Positions 29,371 through 39,472 of a stretch of 64,000 bases of DNA are shown here, in pieces. The translations under genes and the position numbers were made by a program. Location: contig NZ_CP166769.1 of the NCBI RefSeq assembly GCF_041345015.1, positions 620,001-684,000 on the forward strand, in the 5' to 3' direction. The stretch is from Bartonella sp. DGB1. GTDB lineage: Bacteria > Pseudomonadota > Alphaproteobacteria > Rhizobiales > Rhizobiaceae. How positions within the stretch are numbered: the stretch's first letter is position 1; each line of letters starts with the position of its first letter. The notes beneath the pieces were generated by a model. It saw only the letters and a program-made list of their open reading frames with translations. It had not been told where the DNA came from and did not search any database.

Positions 29371-29422
29371 TTTAATGCCTTATTAAAGTAGAGTATAGGT
29401 AATATATATTATAATGTATCGT

Positions 29423-30688
29423 TTATGTTTTAATTTTATTAAATATTTCTTCTGCTAAAATTAATTTAGTTGGCTCTCCAATTATAGTTAAGGTTGGTTG
29501 TGCGGAGGTAAATAATTTTATAGCTATATTTTTTAAATCTTCAGTTGTAATATTGTTAATTTTTTCTAATAGAATAGCATTCGGTAAACTATGTCCATTT
29601 AATAATATCTGTCTTGCAATTTGTCCACAGCGTGATTCCGTATGTTCCTGAGACATTATTAATTGTGCTTTATATTGTGTTTTTGCTCTATGGAGTTCTT
29701 CTTCAGTTATTTGCTCAGAGATTTTTTTAAGTTCTTTTATAATAGTTTCAGTTAGTAATTCTATATCACTACCAGAGGTAGCACTATATATTCCAAATAA
29801 ACCACTATCTGAATAACCAAAGTTAAAACTATAGATAGAATAACATAGCCCTAGATTTTCTCTTACTTCTTGGAATAATCTAGAAGACATACCTCCACCT
29901 AAAATTATTGATAATATTTGGCTAAGATAAAATTCGTCACTGTATGAGGAAAATCCTTTAAAACCTAAAATAAATTGGGTATCAATTAATGATCTTCTTT
30001 CAATAAAGCTACCACCTACATAATTAGCTGTTTCCCAATATGGTTTAGCATTTGGAGAGCGGTAATTAGATAATTTTTGAGCCGCTTTATCAGTAAATTC
30101 AGTGTGATCAATATTGCCAACCGCGCATAATGTTAAACATTGAGAATGATAATTCTGATTCATATAATCATGAATGTCAAGAGGGGTAAAATGTGATATA
30201 GTTTCTTTTGTACCTAAGATGGATCTTCCTAATGATTGATTAGGATAAGCTGTTGCCATAAAATAATCGAATAAGATATCATCAGGTGTGTCAAAAGCTG
30301 CACCTATTTCTTGCATTATTATATTTTTTTCTTTTATTAAATCTTCTTCTTTAAATATAGGATTAGTTAAAATATCCGTAAGTATATCTAAACCAAGATA
30401 AGTGTCATCTTTTAATAATTTGGTATAATATGATGTCATTTCTACGCCGGTAGAAGCATTAATTTCTCCACCTACATTTTCTATTGTTTCGGCTATTTCT
30501 TTTGCTGAAAAATTATTAGTACCTTTAAAGGCCATATGTTCAAGCAAATGTGATAAACCATGCTGGCGTAGTTGCTCATTTCTAGAACCATTTTTAACCC
30601 AGATTCCTAGCGTTGTACTAGACATATGTTTCATATTTTGTGTTGTTATAGTTATTCCATTATCAAGTATGCTGGTATTTACTGGCAT
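29423..30688 (-). CDS. M16 family zinc metallopeptidase
   Basis: The protein is related to the mitochondrial processing peptidase beta subunit and PqqL-type proteases. The inverted zinc motif HLLEH is at residues 47-51, and a further glutamate lies in the NIIMQEIGAAFD segment. Length is 421 residues, a single M16 pair of domains. The glycine-rich GGGMSSRLFQEVRE loop is also present. No signal peptide is seen, so it is probably cytoplasmic or peripheral. It is 25 bp downstream of the HAD phosphatase gene on the same strand. Confidence 0.9.
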   Translation of the reverse strand: MPVNTSILDNGITITTQNMKHMSSTTLGIWVKNGSRNEQLRQHGLSHLLEHMAFKGTNNFSAKEIAETIENVGGEINASTGVEMTSYYTKLLKDDTYLGLDILTDILTNPIFKEEDLIKEKNIIMQEIGAAFDTPDDILFDYFMATAYPNQSLGRSILGTKETISHFTPLDIHDYMNQNYHSQCLTLCAVGNIDHTEFTDKAAQKLSNYRSPNAKPYWETANYVGGSFIERRSLIDTQFILGFKGFSSYSDEFYLSQILSIILGGGMSSRLFQEVRENLGLCYSIYSFNFGYSDSGLFGIYSATSGSDIELLTETIIKELKKISEQITEEELHRAKTQYKAQLIMSQEHTESRCGQIARQILLNGHSLPNAILLEKINNITTEDLKNIAIKLFTSAQPTLTIIGEPTKLILAEEIFNKIKT

Positions 30689-30713
30689 TTTTTCCTCAAA
30701 AATTATATTTATT

Positions 30714-31403
30714 TCAAGCTAAGTTATTGGTCCAATAATCCATAGCTTTAACAACCGCTGGTAAATCTTTAAAATGTGATATGCTGGTTTCGGCGCCTGC
30801 TTCCATTAATAGGCTAGAATGTCCTAAATAACTATGTTTACCTCCTGTAAAACCAATAACTCTCATTCCAGCAGCCACGGCTGCTTTTACACCTATTACA
30901 CTATCTTCAATTATTATTGTGTTTTGAGGTTTTGCCTTAGTTTTTTCAGCAATAGATAAAAATCTATCAGGAGTAATTTTAATGTTTTGCGTTTCTACTT
31001 CAGGAGCTGAGAAAATATTTTGATTAAAAATATGTTCTAGTTTAAATTTATTGCATATTTGTTTTATCCACTTATTTGAACGGTTAGTAGTTAAAGCTTT
31101 AGGTAAGCAAATATCATTTGCAGCTTTTAAAAAACCATCCATTAAAGCTATATCTTTAATTAAAGTTTGTTCTATATTTTCCCAAATATCAATTAATTTA
31201 GCTGAAATAGGTAAGGGTGATTGTTGTTCGATATCCTTAAGAATTTCTTTCCAAGTTATATTGACATATTTTTTAATGAATTCATCAATATTCATTTTGT
31301 GACCTGCCTTATTTAAAATCATATTTTGCTGGCTAGCAATTAAATATTCTGAATCTATTACTACTCCATCCAGGTCAAAAATGATAAGTTGCAGATTTTG
31401 CAT
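30714..31403 (-). CDS. HAD-superfamily phosphatase, beta-phosphoglucomutase/phosphoglycolate phosphatase-like
   Basis: The first HAD motif is FDLDGVVIDSE, with the nucleophile Asp10 and acid/base Asp12. Motif II is in ALTTNRSN and the metal-binding motif IV in IIEDSVIGVKAA. The cap domain lies in between. The 229-residue size and motif spacing fit the subgroup with GPH and beta-PGM. The substrate cannot be told from sequence. It is divergent from ccrM across 91 bp. Confidence 0.82.
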   Translation of the reverse strand: MQNLQLIIFDLDGVVIDSEYLIASQQNMILNKAGHKMNIDEFIKKYVNITWKEILKDIEQQSPLPISAKLIDIWENIEQTLIKDIALMDGFLKAANDICLPKALTTNRSNKWIKQICNKFKLEHIFNQNIFSAPEVETQNIKITPDRFLSIAEKTKAKPQNTIIIEDSVIGVKAAVAAGMRVIGFTGGKHSYLGHSSLLMEAGAETSISHFKDLPAVVKAMDYWTNNLA

Positions 31404-31482
31404 GAATATTCACCTTATATAAAAAACTTTAACTTGTTATTTACTCTATTTAGATAAAATAAGCAATTATAGTTTTAATTGA

Positions 31483-32628
<1,146 letters not shown>

Positions 32629-32655
32629 CTTAATTTATCTAGAGATATCAGGCAG

Positions 32656-33027
32656 ATGGCGTTAAAAAAACAAAAGTACGTATCTAATATAACTGATATC
32701 GCTAGACCTATCATTGACGGCATTTTGATTGATAAAGTAGGATTTGGTTTCGACTTTGTTTCTAGTTGGCATTCTGTGGTAGGTGATTATGCTAAATGGA
32801 GCTATCCTTCTAAAATAAGATGGTCAAAGAAAAAAGAAATAGGTGGCGCAACCTTATTAATTAATTGTACCTCTTTAGCAGAACTACATTTACAGCATAT
32901 GACGGTAGAGATTTGTGATAGGGTTAATATGTTTCTTGGCTATGCAGCTATAGGCAAAATAAAATTTAAAAAAATATCAGAGGATAAGTTGCGTAAAAGT
33001 AATCGCACTGGATTGACGTTAATATGA
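32656..33027 (+). CDS. DciA-like (DUF721) protein
   Basis: The 123-residue protein matches the DUF721 family, whose DciA members help load the replicative helicase. The recognisable core is WHSVVGDYAKWSYPSKIRW followed by GATLLINCTSLAELHLQHM. In Hyphomicrobiales a DUF721 gene usually lies between mutY and dsbA. Here dsbA follows but ccrM stands in place of mutY. It is shorter than many homologues, and the C-terminal part is minimal. Confidence 0.82.
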   Translation: MALKKQKYVSNITDIARPIIDGILIDKVGFGFDFVSSWHSVVGDYAKWSYPSKIRWSKKKEIGGATLLINCTSLAELHLQHMTVEICDRVNMFLGYAAIGKIKFKKISEDKLRKSNRTGLTLI

Positions 33028-33089
33028 AAACCAGTGTTATGAATTATGTTGTTTAACCGAGCATGTGGTGAAAGAAGAAAGGATATATT

Positions 33090-33764
33090 GTGAAAATTAA
33101 AATAGGTAAAATAGTTGGTTGCTTAATAGTAGCATTAGGTTTATTGGGTATTTACTCTCCTATAAATGTTTTAGCTTATACTAAACCTCATTCTACAGTG
33201 AATATGGATAAATTAATTAATCAACCAAATATTTTACCAGATATGGTTAAAGGGCAGGTTAATGCTCCTGTTACTATAATAGAATATGGCTCTTTAACTT
33301 GCTCCTATTGTGGAGTTTTTTTCTTGTCTGTTTATCCTCAAATACAAAAAAAATATATAGATACAGGCAAGGTAAAGTTAATTTTTAGGGAATTTCCTCT
33401 TGATCCTTTTTCTACTGCCGCATCTATGGTAGCACGTTGTGCAGCTCCTAAAGATTATTTTTCTGTTATTGATACTTTTTTCACTAATCAACAACAATGG
33501 TTGACTGCAGGACCTGAGCAAGCAAGAGACTATATTTTTAGAGTGGCCGCAAAATATGGTTTAGATAAACAGAAAACTCTCTCTTGTTTTGATAATAAAG
33601 ACATTTTAGATAAATTAAAAAATGGTTTAACAGTTGCCTATGAACAATTTAAAATTGATGCAGCTCCGACTTTTGTTATTAATGGTGATTTATATAAAGG
33701 GGCTTTAAATTTTGCAGAAATCTCTGAAATAATAGATGCTCATCTGGCTAAAGTTAGACATTAA
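33090..33764 (+). CDS. DsbA-family thiol:disulfide oxidoreductase
   Basis: This exported thioredoxin-fold protein would form or isomerise disulphides in the periplasm. A signal peptide (about 1-29) is followed by the active site Cys71-Ser-Tyr-Cys74 (LTCSYC). The cis-proline loop is AAPTFVINGD near the C-terminus. The start is a GTG at 33090, supported by aagaaagga just upstream. smc, which follows dsbA in many relatives, is absent and ppdK follows instead. Confidence 0.88.
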   Translation: MKIKIGKIVGCLIVALGLLGIYSPINVLAYTKPHSTVNMDKLINQPNILPDMVKGQVNAPVTIIEYGSLTCSYCGVFFLSVYPQIQKKYIDTGKVKLIFREFPLDPFSTAASMVARCAAPKDYFSVIDTFFTNQQQWLTAGPEQARDYIFRVAAKYGLDKQKTLSCFDNKDILDKLKNGLTVAYEQFKIDAAPTFVINGDLYKGALNFAEISEIIDAHLAKVRH

Positions 33765-33878
33765 TTCGTTGAGTTAACATATTAGATAGATTGATTTTTA
33801 TAAAAAAATTATTTAATATGAACGCAATTGCAGAGATTCTTTGTAGCAATATAAACTTGTAAATAGGAGAATATACTT

Positions 33879-36545
33879 ATGGTAAAATGGGTATATAATT
33901 TTGGTGATGGTTCTGCTGAAGGATCTGCTAAGGATAAAAATTTATTAGGCGGTAAGGGGGCTAATTTAGCCGAAATGAGTAATTTAGGTCTGCCCGTTCC
34001 GCCTGGATTTACAATCACTACAGAAGTATGTAGTCATTATTACGCTAATCAAAATCAATACCCAAAAGAATTATTTGAGCAAGTAGAAATAGCGCTTGAT
34101 CGATTAGCAAAACAGATGCATAGAAAATTTGGATCTGAAGATAAGCCATTATTACTTTCTGTGCGTTCTGGTGCTAGAGCTTCAATGCCAGGTATGATGG
34201 ATACAGTATTAAATTTAGGATTGAATGATAAAACTGTTCAAGCACTTGCTAAAGAAACACAAAATGAGCGTTTTGCTTATGATAGCTATCGTCGTTTTAT
34301 TCAAATGTATTCCAATGTAGTGTTGGACATTGAGCATCATATGTTTGAAGAAGCATTGGACGATCTTAAGTTAAGTAAAGCTATAGAACAAGATACTGAC
34401 TTAGATGCAGATGATTTAAAAACCTTGGTAAATAATTATAAAGAAATAGTTAAGGAACAATTAGGCAGAGAATTTCCTCAAGATCCACAACAACAACTTT
34501 GGGGCGCTATTGGGGCTGTTTTTTCTAGCTGGATGAGACCAAGAGCTATAACTTATAGAAGATTAAATAACATACCGGAAACTTGGGGAACAGCGGTTAA
34601 TGTTCAAGCTATGGTATTTGGAAATATGGGTAATAATTGTGCTACAGGAGTTGCATTTACTCGAAATCCATCAACTGGAGAAAATAAGTTATACGGAGAG
34701 TTTCTATTAAATGCTCAAGGAGAAGATGTCGTAGCAGGTATTCGTACCCCGCAAAATATTTCTGAAGAAGCTCGTATAGAAGCTGGATGTGCTAAGCCAT
34801 CATTGGAAAAATTATTTCCAGATGTTTTTAAATATTTCACTAATATTTGTAGTACTTTAGAAAAACATTATCGTGATATGCAAGATTTAGAATTTACTGT
34901 CGAAAATGGTAAATTATGGATGTTACAAGCCCGAAATGGCAAACGAACAGCCAAAGCTGCATTAAAAATAGCGGTAAATCTAGTAGAAGAAGGTATATTA
35001 ACACCACGTGAGGCAATTTTAAGAATTGACCCTAGATCTTTGGATCAATTATTACATCCAACAATTGATCCAAAAGCTGATAAAGAAATTATAGCAAAAG
35101 GTTTGCCTGCTTCGCCTGGTTCAGCTGTAGGTGAACTTGTTTTTTCTTCTGAGGAAGCAGAAAAAGTTGTAGCAGAAGGACGTAAAGTTATTTTAGCAAG
35201 AATAGAGACTAGTCCAGAAGATATTAACGGTATGAATGTATCTGAAGGAATTTTAACTACTCGTGGAGGGATGACTAGTCATGCTGCTGTGGTAGCTAGA
35301 GGTATGGGCAAGCCGTGTATATCTGGAGCAGGTAGTATTAAGATTAATTATAAAACTCAAAGTCTTGTAGTAGGCGATGTGTCATTAAGTAAAGGCGATA
35401 TTATAACTATTGATGGCTCTACAGGTGAAGTTTTAAAAGGTAAAGTACGTATGTTGCAACCAGAACTTTCTGGAGATTTTGCTAAGCTTATGTCTTGGGC
35501 AGATGAAATTCGTCGTATGAATGTAAGAGCCAACGCAGAAACACCAGAAGATGCGCGGACCGCTCGTAGTTTTGGAGCGGAAGGCATAGGATTATGTCGT
35601 ACTGAACATATGTTTTTTAATGGTGAAAGAATTATCGCTGTTAGAGAAATGATATTGGCAGAAACGGAGAAAGAGCGTAAAATAGCTTTAGCAAAATTGT
35701 TACCTATGCAGCGTCAGGATTTTATAGAATTATTTTCTATAATGGAAGGATTACCGGTTACTATTAGATTATTAGATCCACCTTTACATGAATTTTTACC
35801 GAAAACTGATGAAGAAATGCAGCAAGTATCTACTGCTATGGGTGTTTCAAAAGAAAAGCTTAAAATATTAGCAGAAAATTTACATGAATTTAATCCTATG
35901 TTAGGCTTAAGGGGTTGCAGATTATCGATTACTTATCCAGAAATAGCTGAGATGCAAGCAAGAGCTATTTTTGAAGCTGTAGCAGAAATAGCTCTTAGTA
36001 ATAAGTTACCTGTGGTACCAGAAATTATGGTTCCTTTAGTCGCCTTAAAAGAAGAATTAGCTTTTGTTAGATCAATCATTGAACAAACTGCTTTGCAAGT
36101 CATGAAAGAAAAAAATATAAAATTTGACTATATAATAGGTACGATGATTGAATTGCCACGCGCAGCTTTATGTGCAAGATCAATTGCTGAAGAAGCTGAT
36201 TTCTTTTCATTTGGAACGAATGATTTAACGCAAACGACTTTGGGTATTTCTAGGGACGATTCAACACCATTTTTATCCACTTACATTGATCAGAAAATAT
36301 TAAAGCAAGATCCGTTTAGTTCTATTGATATAGAAGGTGTTGGTGAATTAGTTAAAATAGGTACTGATAGAGGTAGAGAAACAAAGAAAGATTTAAAAGT
36401 TGGTGTTTGTGGTGAACATGGTGGGGATAGTGATTCAATATCTTTATTTGAAAAAATAGGATTAGATTATGTATCTTGTTCTCCATATAGGGTACCAATA
36501 GCTCGTTTAGCAGCAGCACAAGCATACATATTAAAAGATAGCTGA
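33879..36545 (+). CDS. ppdK: pyruvate, phosphate dikinase
   Basis: PpdK interconverts pyruvate, ATP and phosphate with PEP, AMP and PPi. The nucleotide-binding domain begins VKWVYNFGDGSAEG and contains GGKGANLAEM. The swivelling phosphohistidine domain has GGMTSHAAVVARGMGKPC with His468. The PEP/pyruvate barrel has the GTMIELPRAAL segment and a C-terminal VGVCGEHGGD. The full length of 888 residues is intact. Taggaga precedes the ATG. In a reduced genome this enzyme often supports gluconeogenesis or PPi-based energy saving. Confidence 0.96.
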   Translation: MVKWVYNFGDGSAEGSAKDKNLLGGKGANLAEMSNLGLPVPPGFTITTEVCSHYYANQNQYPKELFEQVEIALDRLAKQMHRKFGSEDKPLLLSVRSGARASMPGMMDTVLNLGLNDKTVQALAKETQNERFAYDSYRRFIQMYSNVVLDIEHHMFEEALDDLKLSKAIEQDTDLDADDLKTLVNNYKEIVKEQLGREFPQDPQQQLWGAIGAVFSSWMRPRAITYRRLNNIPETWGTAVNVQAMVFGNMGNNCATGVAFTRNPSTGENKLYGEFLLNAQGEDVVAGIRTPQNISEEARIEAGCAKPSLEKLFPDVFKYFTNICSTLEKHYRDMQDLEFTVENGKLWMLQARNGKRTAKAALKIAVNLVEEGILTPREAILRIDPRSLDQLLHPTIDPKADKEIIAKGLPASPGSAVGELVFSSEEAEKVVAEGRKVILARIETSPEDINGMNVSEGILTTRGGMTSHAAVVARGMGKPCISGAGSIKINYKTQSLVVGDVSLSKGDIITIDGSTGEVLKGKVRMLQPELSGDFAKLMSWADEIRRMNVRANAETPEDARTARSFGAEGIGLCRTEHMFFNGERIIAVREMILAETEKERKIALAKLLPMQRQDFIELFSIMEGLPVTIRLLDPPLHEFLPKTDEEMQQVSTAMGVSKEKLKILAENLHEFNPMLGLRGCRLSITYPEIAEMQARAIFEAVAEIALSNKLPVVPEIMVPLVALKEELAFVRSIIEQTALQVMKEKNIKFDYIIGTMIELPRAALCARSIAEEADFFSFGTNDLTQTTLGISRDDSTPFLSTYIDQKILKQDPFSSIDIEGVGELVKIGTDRGRETKKDLKVGVCGEHGGDSDSISLFEKIGLDYVSCSPYRVPIARLAAAQAYILKDS

Positions 36546-36610
36546 TTAATTGATGATATTAGGTACTTAACTATCTTTTCAACTATTGCTTAAGTGGTAA
36601 TGTGAGATTT

Positions 36611-36985
36611 ATAATTAATTTATTTAGTTATATTGGTAGTTAATATTTAGTTGAATCTTGTTGGTCTATTCTATGTAATTGTCGGAATCATAACAATATT
36701 TATAGCTATGATTCCATACATTTACTGAATCTAACTTAATGCTAGATTGAGTTTAACGGTTGTAATTGTAAATATAGATTATAATTAATATCGCTGCTAA
36801 GTAATTTATTTAATTATATAGATAGTTAGTATTTATTGTATTTTGCTGGTTTATTTTATGTAATTGTTAGAATTATCATAATAATATTTATAGCTATGAT
36901 TACAGACATTTAACAAAGTTAACTTATATATAGATGTATTGAGTTTAATAGTTATGAAAGTAAAATTATGCGATATAAATATATT
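36611..36985 (+). repeat. two tandem 188-bp units upstream of the DUF1499 gene, probably copies of its 5' end
   Basis: Unit A (about 36611-36798) and unit B (about 36799-36985) share aatttattta-ttata, ttttatgtaattgt-like and tttatagctatgatt words at a constant offset of about 188 bp. The next 188-bp step falls in the first codons of the DUF1499 gene. The sequence there (gtaaaattatgcgatataaa against gtaaatatagattataatta) is compatible with a third copy. The copies fill the ppdK-DUF1499 gap. The A-B repeat is clear; the link to the gene start is weaker. Confidence 0.7.
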
Positions 36986-37771
36986 CGTAAAATATCACCT
37001 TTTGCGGTATGGTCTTGGCGTTTAGCCTCTTTTGCTTTTTTGTTCTTATTAACTATTCTGCTATTGTATATAGCAAATATATTGAATGGAAAAATTATAT
37101 ATCTTTTTTTATCAATTACCGTTATTTTATCAGTTCTTGCTATTTTTTTATCCATATTATCATTTGCTGCTTTCTGGAAGAGAGGAGATATAGCAGGAAA
37201 AAGAGCCTTGTTTGGCTTTATATTTTCTTTATTAATGTTAATTTTAGTCATATATATGGTTGATAAGTCTCGTAAATCTGGCGCTGATATATCTACTAAT
37301 TTAATGGATTCACCAGAATTTATTGAGGAAATATATAAAGATCCAGGAAATAAATTAATCATATTGAATAATTTCATAGATGGTAAAGATAAAGATTATT
37401 CTTCCTATAATGTAACAGGGCGTCGTTACATGTTATCTTCTAAAGATTTAACTAGGTTAATTGTAGATTATTTAGATGATAAAAAAATAAAAAGCTTCAC
37501 TAAATCAATAAATATTAAGGGGCAAAAGCTTGTTTTTATACAAGCTAATATTAACTATCCAATTTTTTCTAATATTAGCGATATAATTATAAGGATTATA
37601 GATGAAGGTGATACAAGTTTTTTAGATATGCGGTCAAAATATAGTAGAGGTGAACCAGATTTTGGTTTAAATCTTTACATAGTGAAAAAACTTTTACAAG
37701 AATTAGATAATCAAATTATTTTTTTACCGTTACATAAAAAAGATAGCAACTTTATCGTTAATCAATTCTAA
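36968..37771 (+). CDS. DUF1499 family membrane protein
   Basis: The first 90 residues hold three hydrophobic segments (about 16-38, 46-69 and 81-98). A soluble domain follows that ends with FLDMRSKYSRGEPDFGLNLY, which matches the DUF1499 signature DxRSxSRxGxxDxGxN. The middle has GRRYMLSSKDL. The molecular function of the family is unknown. Length is 267 residues. It is separated from ppdK by tandem repeats and faces nrdB tail to tail. Confidence 0.78.
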   Translation: MRYKYIRKISPFAVWSWRLASFAFLFLLTILLLYIANILNGKIIYLFLSITVILSVLAIFLSILSFAAFWKRGDIAGKRALFGFIFSLLMLILVIYMVDKSRKSGADISTNLMDSPEFIEEIYKDPGNKLIILNNFIDGKDKDYSSYNVTGRRYMLSSKDLTRLIVDYLDDKKIKSFTKSINIKGQKLVFIQANINYPIFSNISDIIIRIIDEGDTSFLDMRSKYSRGEPDFGLNLYIVKKLLQELDNQIIFLPLHKKDSNFIVNQF

Positions 37772-37779
37772 ATTAATAT

Positions 37780-37815
37780 CTCTAGTGAATTATAGTTTTA
37801 TATATTTCACTAGAG
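37780..37815. terminator. hairpin between convergent DUF1499 gene and nrdB
   Basis: The arms ctctagtgaa (37780-37789) and ttcactagag (37806-37815) pair perfectly with a 16-nt loop. The hairpin is 9 bp after the DUF1499 stop and could serve both genes. No strong T-run is present. Confidence 0.5.
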
Positions 37816-37866
37816 GTATCATTAGTATAATGGATTAGGTAATTCAGATTTCTCTGTTATGTATAT

Positions 37867-38937
37867 TTAATCCCAACTAAGAGCACCACCATTTTGGTAT
37901 TCTATTACTCTTGTTTCAAAGAAATTCTTTTCTTTTTTAAGATCCATAGTTTCAGACATCCAAGGGAAAGGATTCTCAACTTCATCGAATACAGGATCTA
38001 ATCCTAATTGTCCACAACGACGATTGGCAATAAATTGTAAATATTTTTCACATAATTCTATGTTTAGACCTAATAAGCCTTTCGCCATAGTATCTTTACC
38101 ATATTCTATTTCTAGCTCTGTTGCTTCGCGCAACATTTTTTGTACTTCTTGTTGAAATTCTGCAGTCCATAGATGAGGGTTTTCTATTTTAATTTGATTG
38201 ATAACATCAATACCAAAGTTCAAATGGATGGATTCATCTCGTAAAATATATTGATATTGCTCTGCTATACCAACCATTTTAGAACGTCGTCCTAATGATA
38301 AGATTTGAACGAATCCAGTATAAAACCAAATGCCTTCAAATATGACATAAAATGCTACAAGATCACGTAAGAAGGCTTGATCAGTTTCAAATGTACCAGT
38401 TTTAAAGTCTGGGTCATTAAGACTTTGAGTATATTTTAATGCCCAATTGGCTTTACGGGTAATTGATGATACTTCTCGATACATATTGAATAATTCACCT
38501 TCATCTAGCCCTAAACTTTCAACGATATATTGAAAGGTATGGGTGTGAACAGCTTCTTCAAATGCTTGTCTTAATAAATATTGTCGGCATTCAGGGTTGC
38601 TTAAATGGCGATATATAGCCAGTACGATATTATTAGCTACTAATGATTCTGAAGCTGCAAAAAAACCTAAGTTTCTTTTTATCATATGTCTTTCAGACTC
38701 GGTTAATCCGTCTTTTGATTTCCATAAAGCTAGATCTGCTTGCATAGATACTTCAGTGGGCATCCAGTGATTATTACAACCAGCTAGATATTTTTCCCAA
38801 GCCCAATGATATTTTAAAGGCAGTAACTGATTAACGTCTGCCCTAGCATTTATCATCCGTTTTTCATCAACGGTAACCCGGCCACCAGAAGAGTCAATTT
38901 GACCCAAACCAGTGGTATTTACAGATTCGTTTAACAT
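37867..38937 (-). CDS. nrdB: ribonucleotide reductase small subunit, class Ic-like (no radical tyrosine)
   Basis: NrdB supplies the oxidising cofactor for deoxynucleotide synthesis by NrdA. Metal ligands are Glu97 (AASESLV), Glu128 and His131 (FEEAVH), Glu201 (IFEGIWFY), and Glu235 and His238 (RDESIH). The position four residues after His131, which is the radical tyrosine in class Ia proteins, is Phe135 (HTHTFQYI). The first ligand is Glu instead of Asp. Both traits mark the Chlamydia-type class Ic enzymes that use a Mn/Fe centre. The C-terminus [16 protein letters not shown] also resembles that group. The cofactor is inferred from the family and not shown. Length is 356 residues. Confidence 0.93.
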   Translation of the reverse strand: MLNESVNTTGLGQIDSSGGRVTVDEKRMINARADVNQLLPLKYHWAWEKYLAGCNNHWMPTEVSMQADLALWKSKDGLTESERHMIKRNLGFFAASESLVANNIVLAIYRHLSNPECRQYLLRQAFEEAVHTHTFQYIVESLGLDEGELFNMYREVSSITRKANWALKYTQSLNDPDFKTGTFETDQAFLRDLVAFYVIFEGIWFYTGFVQILSLGRRSKMVGIAEQYQYILRDESIHLNFGIDVINQIKIENPHLWTAEFQQEVQKMLREATELEIEYGKDTMAKGLLGLNIELCEKYLQFIANRRCGQLGLDPVFDEVENPFPWMSETMDLKKEKNFFETRVIEYQNGGALSWD

Positions 38938-39008
38938 TTTATATACCTTATATAAATGAAGTTATTTTATAAAATATACATCAATAATTCAACAAAAGGC
39001 AAGCGTAT

Positions 39009-39250
39009 AATATTGTTCATGAAAGGCTGCTTGATATTATCATAGGTGACACATTTGCTAGATAATAAGTCGCTATCTTGTTGATATATATGTATAATTT
39101 AGGTTCTAGCAGTCTATTTCGCAATAAATTTTTTTGTGAGGTATTTATAGTCGGAAGACAAGTAATGTAAGGGTTTTTAAAGAGAATCTTTTATAAATAT
39201 TTTTATCTATAAAATGTCAGTTTTCTACAGATATTTATTTAAATAATTAG
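39009..39250 (-). pseudogene. decayed tandem copy of the nrdA 3' end
   Basis: The spacer aligns to the last 240 bp of nrdA at an offset of about 450 bp. Matches in order include gctagataataagt against gctagtataagt, agacaagtaat against gaacgtaagtaat, gtttttaaa, and tctataaaatg against tctatataaagc. It is much diverged, with no open frame. The rest of the 535-bp nrdA-nrdB gap holds a terminator but no gene. Confidence 0.55.
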
Positions 39251-39374
39251 GTGAGGGTGAATTTATATATTTTTAAGATACGACTGAACCATGAAGTTAA
39301 TAACTATGATATCGTCAAAAGCTTATGACTATATAATATTTATCAATGCAAATAATCTTAATGATAAAAAAATA

Positions 39375-39421
39375 ACCTTAATTATATAGTTACCCTGAGG
39401 AGATGCATATATAATTAAGGT
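39375..39421 (-). terminator. Rho-independent terminator of nrdA
   Basis: The arms accttaattatata (39375-39388) and tatataattaaggt (39408-39421) pair over 14 bp. Read on the minus strand, the stem is followed by attttttt. It lies 52 bp after the nrdA stop, so nrdB, 0.5 kb further on, probably has its own promoter. Confidence 0.75.
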
Positions 39422-39472
39422 ATTTAAAAAATTTAATAGATAATGATTAATCGAATCAGAATCTTTATAATA

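Noticed and set aside
38938-39472. Small gene or NrdR boxes before nrdB
   Set aside because: No open frame with a start site was seen, and AT-rich words resembling NrdR boxes are too common in this sequence to trust. The gap is better explained by the nrdA relic and a terminator.
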